NCBI RefSeq assembly: GCF_963678635.1
Contig: NC_087062.1
Coordinates: forward strand, 18,589,789 to 18,653,788
Length of the DNA stretch: 64,000 bases
Reading direction: 5' to 3'
Source: Symsagittifera roscoffensis
Lineage: Eukaryota; Xenacoelomorpha; Acoela; Convolutidae
Shown: piece after piece, positions 32,234-41,900 of the stretch
How positions within the stretch are numbered: position 1 is the stretch's first letter
Layout: each line of letters opens with the position of its first letter
The notes under the pieces: model-generated
Told to the model about the DNA's origin: nothing
The model's input: the letters and a program-made list of their open reading frames with translations, nothing else
The model's database searches: none
Made by a program: the position numbers and the translations under genes

Positions 32234-32485
32234 GTCTAACGCTTTAACCACTATCCGTTGAGTGCTTTGATTTTCATCCGAATTATTGTTCCAACTTTGG
32301 CTCTTTGATCTTTAATTGCCCCTGTTTGAATTTTCAAAGCGTAGATCAATTCTGTCGGCGCCAAAAGATCAAGGCCAAGAAATTCAACTGGTTTTGGACT
32401 GTTTTGTATGGGACTGTTTTTAGAGCCTTTTTTGATGTTTCGGACTTTTTTTATGGGACTGTTTTGTATGGGACTGTTTTGTATA

Positions 32486-32778
32486 TGCACCGGCTCAGTG
32501 GTTCCGCTGTTGAAATACTTCCCGAGCATTCTGGGGTTGACTGTTTCGCCGGCATTAATTCCTCAATCTCCTTCTCTGACGAATTTTCTGAAGATAGAGT
32601 TAGGTCAACAATCGGGTTCTGCCCACATATCGGACTGGGTGGAATCGTCTTTTATTTGCTTGCCTTATTTTTCGATGAACTCGGCCTCGACCAATATGCT
32701 TCTGCAATTTTTTGCGTTGGAACTGCCTTGTTTTTGTTGTATGCGCATGTCTTGTTTAGTTCTCACTCACTTCGATAA
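32486..32778 (+). pseudogene. Coding-like flank right of MULE
   Basis: The plus frame includes SGSAVEILPEHSGVDCFAGI, then a hydrophobic Phe/Leu-rich tail. It probably continues the coding-like sequence left of the MULE. No domain recognised. Confidence 0.25.
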
Positions 32779-32789
32779 TGTCTGAATGA

Positions 32790-34064
32790 AATTGTTTTTT
32801 TTGCCTTATGAAAATTGTTTTATTTTCTACATAAGGCTGCTTAAGGTTCTTAAGTTTGCTCAAATAGATTTTTTTCAGGTCACCTTTCTTGTTTAACAGA
32901 GTTAGCTGAATAATTTGATAGCTTGATTAAGGTTGAATTCTTTTTTAGCACATTTGGCGTTAAAAACTTGACACATGAGATCTTGATTTTCAACGAAAGA
33001 AATTTTTTAATATAAACGAAAGAAACTTGTAACACAACACTTCCGTGAACTTAATTTTTCATTTGCCATGACGCTTTCATGATGCTTTCAAATAGGCCTG
33101 CAAGTAGGTCTTAAATTAGTAAAAACTTTGTCCAAGTTGTGTTTTAGTTCAAAAAAAGCTTTATCTGTTTTTAAGTTTACTTCAATCATATTCGGTACAA
33201 AAAATAGTGTGTCAAAGTTTATTCAAACTCGGTGCCTACTTATATTGAGAAACTAATTCTATCAATAATCTTTAAAACGATGTTTGCCTGTTTTCAGATT
33301 ATTGAGCTCAACGTTTTAGCTCAAAATAAAACATATTAGAAGTTTTCAATAAATTTTTCAAAACATACACGAGTTCTCGTAAATATTGATTCCATTGTCA
33401 GCGTTCACAAAAATAGAAACCAATACATCTCATGATTTTTGCTATACGTTAATAAAAACTCTTCGGTTTTCTTATATAAACCATTTTTTAGGGAACTCGT
33501 TTCAAATTTCTCATCTAAATCAAATTGACAAATCATCCTATGTTATTTCAAAAAAACCTAAATTAAATGATTCTTTTTGCGTTTTGTACACTTCCGCGGC
33601 TGATTGAGATTATTATGTGTTCATCTTGAAATTTTTCCCTATATCCACGCGGAAGACTTGGGAAAACCGGATCAACTCAGTTAGTTTTATCGGCTACTAA
33701 CTGTGTAGAAATGTGTCTGAAAACACTTCTCCAAAGCTCATGAAGCGTAAGGCATGATATCTCATTAATCTCAATAAACGATGATAATCAGTGTGTTGAG
33801 CTAAACGCAGAAGAGCACATGTTCCGATTATTTCAAGCTCAACATTTCTCTTTTTTTTCAGTGTTTTGAAAAATTTCAGTAGTATTGGTTATGTAACGAA
33901 TATTTGAAAGCGAAAACGATTCAATGTAACCAATTAAGATGCATAGACTTAAGTCTACCATCTAGTGTCAAAGAAATGCAACCGATGTGTAGAATTGTCT
34001 TGAATACCATTTTCACTGCTTTCCCTTTTTTCTAGGAAGTTGAGAAAATTTTATAGCTCGTGGC
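32790..34064. other. No gene recognised
   Basis: AT-rich spacer. No supported feature. Confidence 0.5.
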
Positions 34065-34532
34065 CATTACAAGGCCAAACTGTGCATTCTGTGCATTGTA
34101 AGCGGATTCCGCAACAGGCCCAAATCAGATTTGTCGCGGAATGCGCAACAAAGCTACATTTCTTTGATCTTCTTTGCTGTTTAGGATTCCACAAACAAAT
34201 ACCTAAAACACTGCACCGTTGAAAATTGCTCCAAAAATAGGCGAATTTGCGGAATCCACAACCGCATTTGCGGAATCCACAACCGCATTTGCGGAATCCA
34301 GCACAGCTTGTGGAATCCACAAACAAATAACGAGACATGTATTAAGTTGAATTGAGCTGTTGCGGAATCCACAACTGTAAGTTAAATCCGCAAATTGTAA
34401 GTGGAATCCGCAAACTGTGAGTGGAATCCGCGTTTTTTTTTGCAGATTCCGTTTACATATATGTATGTGTGGTAGATTTAAAACTATATCTCTTAATTAA
34501 TATGTTTATCAGCTAAAAGTTGGAATGCCAAA

Positions 34533-34735
34533 TATTTGATCTCAATTCTTATCAAACACCCAACTTCGATCTCAAATCCTGTCCAACATACCCGATTTCG
34601 ATCTCAATTGCTGACAAACATACCTAAATTCGATCTCATCCCAATTCCTGTCAAACATACCCAGCTTCAATCTCACTTCCTACAAAGGTTAACTTCGATC
34701 TCAATTCCTGTCATCAGTCTCACTTCCTGTAAACT
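34533..34735 (+). repeat. Minisatellite, about 36 bp unit
   Basis: Six degenerate units reading roughly TTCGATCTCAATTCCTGTCA followed by AACATACCCAAC. Confidence 0.8.
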
Positions 34736-34974
34736 TATTCATCAGTTCATTTCAAGCCATTCAATTAAAAAAAGTTTTAATTTAGCCACTTTGAAATATT
34801 TTCAAAATGCGAAACCAGAACATAGTTTGATAAGGCAACATTTTCAGTACTATATATTCGTGTATGAACTTAAAATTTAATTATGCTGTAATTCAAGTTT
34901 TGGTGATTTTATCTAGTACTAATTTACTCAAATTAGTTAAATAGATCATTTACTCCCTGTGAACAAAATGATTT

Positions 34975-35165
34975 GAATTCACGCTCCCAAATACTGAATC
35001 TCAAATACAAAATCCCAAATACTGAATCTCAATTACTGAATCCCAAAGACTGATCTAATTCGGCCATATGTCTACCCAATAATGAATTAACCCAATTACC
35101 GAATTAACCCAATGAATTTATTCGGTGTTGTGTTTACAAAACTATGATCCCAAAAACTGCTTGCA
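34975..35165 (+). repeat. Minisatellite, about 14 bp unit
   Basis: Repeated CCCAAATACTGAATCT-type units, degenerating toward the right into CCCAATTACCGAATTAA. Confidence 0.7.
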
Positions 35166-35667
35166 AATACTGAAGTGTGACATCCATCGATTTAGTTAAC
35201 CAATGTTTTAAGGTTTGGTCGTGGATTCCACTGACAATGGTTAAGTCCTTGCTTTTAAATTCCGCAAGTGCATATGCAAATTCAGTGATAAACAAATTTC
35301 TGAATTCCTCTACAGTTTGCGGATTCCGCTTACAAATTTTGCGGATTTCACTTACAGTTGCGGAATCCAGAACAACTAGCTATATTTGCTTGTTGCGGAA
35401 TCCCCAGCAAATTAAATGTGCCCACAAAATTTACGTTACAAGTATATGTACGCGGAATCCACGTAAATCTTGTAAGTGGAATCCACTTACAGTTTGGAAC
35501 GTGTTTAAATACTTGTTTTTGGAATCCAGGAACATACAGACACAAAATTGTGTGCCTATCCAACAGTTTGGCCTCGTAATGCCTTCGTCGTGTTCATTTT
35601 CATTTTTATATAACATATTGCGGTAATGGGATTAGTGTCCTAGGAAGAATTTGGTTGCGCACAAAAT

Positions 35668-35862
35668 TTAAAAGCTAAAAATTTCTAAATAATAATTGGA
35701 TTTCATTTTTTCAGCTTGTCGTTGAAAGTGCATGAACGATAAACTCAGGAAAAGAAATGGAATCAGAAATAAGAATAAATAAAGTATTGGATCAAAAATG
35801 CGCCAGGAACGTGATTTAACCAATCGAGCTATCTTGTCCTTCATGCGTTCACGGAATTCCAA
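35668..35862 (-). CDS. Possible short membrane protein, unrecognised
   Basis: 64 codons on the minus strand. A basic N-terminus (MKDKIARLVKSRSWRIF) is followed by a strongly hydrophobic stretch (ILYLFLFLIPFLFLSLSFMHF) and a charged tail, as in a tail-anchored protein. It has no homology that I recognise, no codon context and no neighbouring partner, and may be chance in AT-rich DNA. Confidence 0.15.
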   Translation of the reverse strand: MEFRERMKDKIARLVKSRSWRIFDPILYLFLFLIPFLFLSLSFMHFQRQAEKMKSNYYLEIFSF

Positions 35863-35869
35863 AGGACAT

Positions 35870-37594
35870 CAGCAAAAGGCTGCCACAGGATTTCAATCTT
35901 AAAGGCAATATCTGGGACAAATTGGGGCCAATCAAAGAAGACCTTATTTGTCACCTACCGCGCCGTAATTATACCAGTTTAAGGTTACGCTTGCCCAGCA
36001 TAATCCTATGCAGCCATTTGTACGTCTTTGAAAATTTTCTTTTTGTTAAAAAGACTATTCACCGCGCAATTACGGGTAGCACAAAAAACAGAGCTCAAGA
36101 ACTTGTAATTTTTTGTAACGGTTGCCAACAACCAGCAACTACCCTCTTCTCAGTTTACTCTCAAATTTTTTTTTTGAAGATCCCTGCTTGTATTTGATCC
36201 TCAACCCAGACCTTCCCCGAAAATCAACCCGACATTTTTTAATATTTAGGTGCTAAATTTGAATTTATCTTCTTTGACAGAGGAGACGCATCTTCTGACT
36301 CTCTTAATAAATTTGACAAACTAAGTTTTTTCACCTCTCAAATTTTCATTTTTTAAAACTACTGCAAACTAAAAGAGACGTGCAGGCATCTGCTGACACA
36401 CATCGACGAAATTAATTCTCATCAAACCAACTGATATCTCCGCCTTTGAAGAATGCCTCCCGCGAGGCACCAGAAGAACTCTTTCCCTAATTAAGGTCCA
36501 GTTCTAGTCCCTTTCTAAACACGTACCTAAATAGTATAGAGTCAAACTTCGCTCCTAGCGGCTATTCTTTTAGTTCCGCGGTCCGCAATTTAAACCTTTT
36601 TTTTTGCTCTAAGGACATCACTACTTAAACACCAATAGACTTGTGGCTCTGATCGACTGAAGTTGCAAAGTTTCCAGGACTTCGTTTAAGCATGCTGGAT
36701 GCCCCCTTTGGGTTTAGATGAACAGCTAAAAAAATTTTAGACACGGCGTTTAGTAAAAAGAAACAATTCACAGAATACTACCAAGTTTTAGGGTAAAGGA
36801 ATGTAAGAGTATGCTGCTACTAAAAAAAGGACAGTGCTATGCAAGCAAAGTTCAGCTTCTATCTCATTTTCCTATTCAGAATTTTTTTATTAGTCATTGT
36901 AGGGGTCCTTCAGTAAAAGGGAAAGCGAGATTTATTTTTTCAATAAAGATGCAGTGTTTACTTTTCATTATTTAATTGAATTGAACTGAGAAACAATTTT
37001 GGTATCAATTAGTTCAAATTCTTGTCTTTTTTATGGTCGTTCCAAAAAAGTTGTCACATAGCTCGGAGCACTCATTGTACTCATATCATATACACCGACA
37101 AGTAAAGTTATGCAGTCGTATGAGTATGTTCCTAGGAAGAGCTGCGTAACTCACGCACACAACACACACACAAAAACTTACTTCTTTTATTTTACGTATA
37201 AATTTGAAAAATAAATACAAAAGCCCAGGAAGCATCTTTTTATATATATGTATATGTGTTTACTTATAGATGCGTTCTAAGAAGTGAATACTCCCTAAAA
37301 ACTTCTTTATGAGGAATGGTCAATATTAAAAGAAGCGATAAAATATCAAATGTTTTATGGGCACGGATCAAGGATTTTCTCGAGGGGTGGATTTTTCCGG
37401 CCATTGATTTTTGGTAAACTAAATTGATTATTCGACCCTTTGAACCAATACATAAGATTTTTGGCCTAAAAATCTAATTATAGAGAAAAAAGTCAAAAAT
37501 GTCAGGACTGTTTGACCACAAATGGTTTTAAAAAAGTATTAAAGGGACCGCATAGGAAAAATTGCCAAAATGCTGAGTTTTTAACATGGCATTA
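35870..37594. other. No gene recognised
   Basis: Mixed AT-rich sequence. A small CA-rich patch lies near 37155-37180. A fragment near 37375-37400 (AAGGATTTTCTCGAGGGG) resembles one end of the hAT-like MITE that follows. Confidence 0.45.
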
Positions 37595-37602
37595 GCCATA
37601 CC

Positions 37603-37977
37603 CTGGGGCGGATATAAGATTTTCTCGAGGGTGGGGCAGATTTGCAAAATTTTTCGACAATTTTTTCGACCTTTTTTAGGATCGACCAATTTGATTTGTC
37701 GATCACTCCCAAGCACTAAAAAGTCCCTGTTTTGGCCAAATTTTCTGTCCGCAGGCAAAATTTTGAAATAACATGCCAAAAAGGAGTTGGCGTCAAAGGC
37801 GAGTTGGCGTCAAATTATTATATGTTGGCGTCAAAGGCGCCTTCAAAAAAATTTTAGGTTCCGTCACCAAAAATGGATATCACAAAATAGTACAAAGGAG
37901 GACCCTTTGGGTCGGCAGGGGGCGGAATCCCTGAGAGAGAGAGGGGCGACCACCCTTCCCCCTTATATCCACCCCCG
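37603..37977. mobile_element. hAT-like MITE H1, copy with 8 bp TSD
   Basis: 375 bp with terminal inverted repeats CTGGGGCGGATATAAG and CGGGGGTGGATATAAG (opposite strand), 13 or 14 of 16 matching. It is flanked by the 8 bp direct repeat GCCATACC (37595-37602 and 37978-37985). Length of the target duplication and the ends fit the hAT superfamily. Internal sequence matches 45136-45530 in the other orientation. Non-coding. Confidence 0.8.
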
Positions 37978-38261
37978 GCCATACCCCCCCCCGGCAACCC
38001 CTTCTCCTTGGATTACCCATTTGCTTGCTCTAAAAATGACTCGAAATGCTTGAAAAGCTTTCCAATGATCTTTCATTTTCCCCTCCCCCTGAATCCGCTA
38101 CTGGATTGAAGTGTAATTTAAGAGAAAATTGTTTGATTGTAAAAGATTTTCTTCCATTTTATAGTATTTTTTGAAGTTGTGCAAAAGATATTAAAAAAAC
38201 TTCGTTACTTAATGGAAACAATGTATACCTAAATTTCTCCTGTCTTTAGCTCTTTGGACTA

Positions 38262-38912
38262 CAGTGCTGTTTTAAATTATCCAGGCAAAACGCATTAATC
38301 TTGAAAATTGAAGCGCATTTTCACATATTGGTTTGAGCTTAGATTTAAAACTTTGTAGACAAAGCTTCAAATTTCTTTTGAACTAATACGTTGCAAATTG
38401 TTTTTACAAAATTTGGTCCCAAAATTTTAACGCAAAATGGATCACTTTCGGATTTTGTTGTTAAGAAAAAAATACGCTAAAATTACTTTTCATCACTCAA
38501 TCACTGATGTAACTATATCAAAGTGAGCCTCTTACCTTGCCCAATAATCTGTAGGGAGGCTATGCACTCCAGAACTTTCTATAAATTAATTTACTTTTGT
38601 TTGATAGAAATAAAGTGTCTTTTTTAGTTTATTAAGTTCAAATTTTTATAGAAAAAGTTTTTAAACGCTTCGCTTTGCGCAAGTTTTTAGGGTTTGTTGG
38701 GCTACCTGAGAGGCTCGTTTTCATGCGATTATGTCAGTAATTGAGCAAAAAATTTTGATTGCACCGTAAAACAAATTGCACCGTATCAATTCTGCTAAAG
38801 TTCTAAATAAGTTTTGTCTTCATAGCTTTTGACCTAAACTCAACTCAATTTCGAATAAAGGAGTTTTTTTCAATTTTAATGCATTTTGTACGGATAATTT
38901 AAATCAGCACTG
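38262..38912. mobile_element. Long-arm foldback MITE F1, copy 2, TA-flanked
   Basis: Same termini as 28324-29054 (CAGTGCTG...CAGCACTG) and flanked by TA on both sides (38260-38261, 38913-38914). It is 651 bp and more diverged, and the arms no longer match perfectly. It lies 64 bases beyond the stop codon of the minus-strand gene at 38976. Its TTTATT at 38628-38633 gives the nearest minus-strand AATAAA that I found for that gene. Confidence 0.85.
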
Positions 38913-38975
38913 TACTGTTTGCTCTAATAACAGTCGGTGATATTTGTTCAGAAAAACAAGTTATCCTAATTAACT

Positions 38976-41900
38976 TCATGGCTCCTTTTTCATTTCAGTT
39001 TCTTTGTCTCTGCTCTTAGGATTGTCGCTTTCCCTCCTCGGAAACACTTCCACTTCTAACTCGGTTGGTCTCTTGTACTTGGTCCGAATGTATCTCGCTT
39101 TCTGTGCCTCCTGCCACGCAGAGTCCTTCCATGCTTTCATCAAATCCCTCATTCGCCTCTCCTTTCGCTTGTGATCTACAAAAAGACAGTTTTTACTTTT
39201 TCCGAACAGGCCGCCTTTTTAAAACTGTGTGGGGTAAATTATTTGAAAGAAGGATTCGCTCAACTTTTCCTTTGCGTTTGCGCTAGGCAAGCAATAATTT
39301 TTCCGGCATTATTAAAATGAAATAGAACGGAGTTTTTTAAGCTTTCTCTCGTGTCGAACATATGAATTCAACGGCTTTTAATAGTCTTTTTGATTATGAA
39401 CGAAAGCGTTATGGTGTTTATTTTACTAGCAGATTTTTTCAAAACTCATTCAACGCCTTATTTGTAATTGTTTCTACCGAGCCAGATTTTTGTTTCTAGT
39501 TGGCTCAGCAAAATTAACAAGATAGGAGTGAGTTTTAGTGTTTTAAATAATCCTCAGTCTGCCGTGCTTTGTACTCTTGGATTTGTTCGGCCAGCCATTT
39601 TTGCTTCTCGTAGATACGCGAACCTGAAAATGTTGCGACCACGTGAAAAAAGCAATGGTCGACTATATAAAAACAAGAGTAATCGGGTGCTGTGCAAGTA
39701 GCAGAGAACGTTCCTTTCACGGAAATCAATTGAAAAAACTTAACAAAAAACAACACTCAGATTTTTCTGAAACACTCATTGCTACTTCAGCACGCTTTAC
39801 TATGTATCAGTACCCTACACAAGTTTTAAAACTACATTGATTGGGATTGATTTAAGTGGCTTTATAAAGCATCGCTCACTCACCTCCCTCTACGGGAATG
39901 CTCGGAACCAGTAGAGGATTTAGAGGGGGGCAGGGGGCGCGGACGCCCCCCTCCAGGGATTCGACCCCTGCCGACCCAAAGGGTCCCCCCTTTGTACTAT
40001 TTTGAGATATCCACTTTTGGCTGATTGATCTTAAAATTTTTCTAAAAGCGCCTTTTGGAACCTGATCTAAACTACATTTTATAATTGGATAAATTAGATA
40101 TTTTACCACTGTAAAATATTTAATATTAACCAATCATATTCCATCTAACTAACAACCCACTTATTTGTAAGTGCTGAAATTACTTGTAATTTCAGCACCA
40201 GAGAGATTTGAATATAACTTAGAAATTAGTTGCCTCTCCAAGAGAACTTCAGCTGCCGCAGTAAACCAGTATACTCTAGATCTATTGAGCCTAGCAGAGG
40301 CTAGTTAAACACCCTGAGACTAGTAGATATAAGAGTAAGATTAGGATCGGTATTAGACTAAGAAGTTGCACGAATCTATCCGGCCGAAAATAAGACAGCG
40401 TGACGAGCAGACGGTGTACCCTATCCGAAATTACTCTATAACTTAGAGATCCATCTTAACTCATCTGGTGCGACCATAAGTCTCGAATAAGACCTTAATA
40501 GCTTAGAACTAACCAAAAATAGATTAGAAATTAGACAAAACATTTTCAAAATGTTACACGATAGTAACTTAATTGAAATGTCTCTACGACTCAATAGATC
40601 AGAGCCGATATTCCGCACAATACTAGAACTACCTGGTATTGGAAAAAGACCTCGGACAAGAGACGATATACGACTACATAGAAACTTACCAATTAGTTTC
40701 ATGGTTGTAAGGCAAAAGCCAACACAAACTTTTATATTTAGAATCTTATTAGCAATGAATTTAGATTTTCATTTACAAACATAATATTTTGAAGTAAATC
40801 TTCATGATCATTTCAGGCGCTAAACAACATTATTAAAATACAATAACGATTGATAAAAAGATCTCAGATCGTTTTCTCAATTTCTGCAGTATTATATAAA
40901 ACATATTTGAAAAATATTTATTGAAAATAAAAATAAAAATTAGTAACATGACAATAAATTGTTAGTAATCATAAATCATCCTGTTGTTCCAGCTCCATCA
41001 CCTAAACAGCAATCATAAGCTCACTAATATCATTGAAAAACTAACTCTTTTTTAAAATAAATTTAAACCATTTTAAACTTAAATTTACTTAATTTTAAAC
41101 CAGATCATCAAGGCTTATCCTTGGATCTTTATAAATTTTCTATCTCACTAAATTTAAAATCCGATCATCAAGGCCTATCCTTGGATTAAAAAGAACAATT
41201 TTGTTCTCCCCCACCCACTTAGCAAGTGTCTAACGACCTCAAACGTCGATTCACTATCCAACCTTTCCAAAAGACCCAGGACTAAAAGAAATTTTAAAAA
41301 AAAACTAACCATTCAAATTAAGTTAAACAGTGAAGAACTTCGGTTATTCATCCTTCACTTGAACCCTCCTCTTAACAGACCCAGGATAGATCTTAGTCTT
41401 AGTAAGTTTAAAATAGTTTCTAACGAACTACTTGCGTTCTAATTATACCTGAACCTTGTGGATCGATTGACTATTCTCCAACCCTTGAACACAATCACTA
41501 CCCCTAAGTAAGATTAAGTAAGTTAACACCTTAACTTAGACTAGCCACGAGAAAGTAAAAAATCATTCTTCGGAATTGATATACTTTTCTCTTCAACCCT
41601 GAACAAAAGACCCAGGTTAAGCTAACCAAAAAATCGTAAGAGCTAACAGTCTAGGAAAATAAAAATCACTAATAACTTCTTGCATCCCTCATCTTAAACC
41701 TTATGTCATTCAAAACTTTAGGAAATAAACAAACAATCATTTTACACAATTGTGAAATAAATAACCAAAAATACGATCTTGTAATCACTCCACATACACA
41801 AACAGTTGGATACATTCGAACAAAACGACAAACAATAAAAAAAGGAAAATTGGAAACAAACAAAGACAAATCACACGAAAAAGATTTTCAAAAAATAGAA

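Larger units (their letters stand above)
30833..32485 (+). mobile_element. FLYWCH/MULE DNA transposon, internally deleted, copy 1
   Basis: The ends consist of tandem 13-15 bp units, TACAAAACAGTCCCA on the left (30833-30901) and the inverse GGGACTGTTTTGTA on the right (32396-32485). Between them are remnants of a Mutator-like transposase: an N-terminal FLYWCH-type finger region (about 31190-31460) and the C-terminal part (31679-32233). The middle of the catalytic domain is absent. Confidence 0.75.
34065..35581. mobile_element. 1.5 kb inverted-repeat element with GGAATCC ladder, copy 1
   Basis: The ends are inverted copies of CATTACAAGGCCAAACTGTG (34065) and its complement ending at 35581. Inside both ends are at least 18 copies of a 12-16 bp word around GGAATCC/GGATTCC in both orientations (for example TGCGGAATCCACAA, GTAAGTGGAATCCGCAA). 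They lie at 34100-34445 and 35215-35530. Two different minisatellites fill the centre. No transposase frame. A 202 bp relative is at 46255-46456. Confidence 0.75.

Noticed and set aside
34051-34372. Cys/Gly-rich frames with repeated FRKCGCG or WIPQMRL residues
   Set aside because: They are translations of the GGAATCC motif ladder in a foldback element, not a protein gene.
34065-35581. CRISPR-like array (regular short repeats)
   Set aside because: The words are degenerate, alternate in orientation and lie in a eukaryotic foldback element. Spacers are neither constant in length nor unique in the CRISPR manner.
39065-39286. Plus-strand frame of 73 codons
   Set aside because: It is the complement of the last exon of the minus-strand gene, which has an acceptor site, matching phase and a better protein composition.
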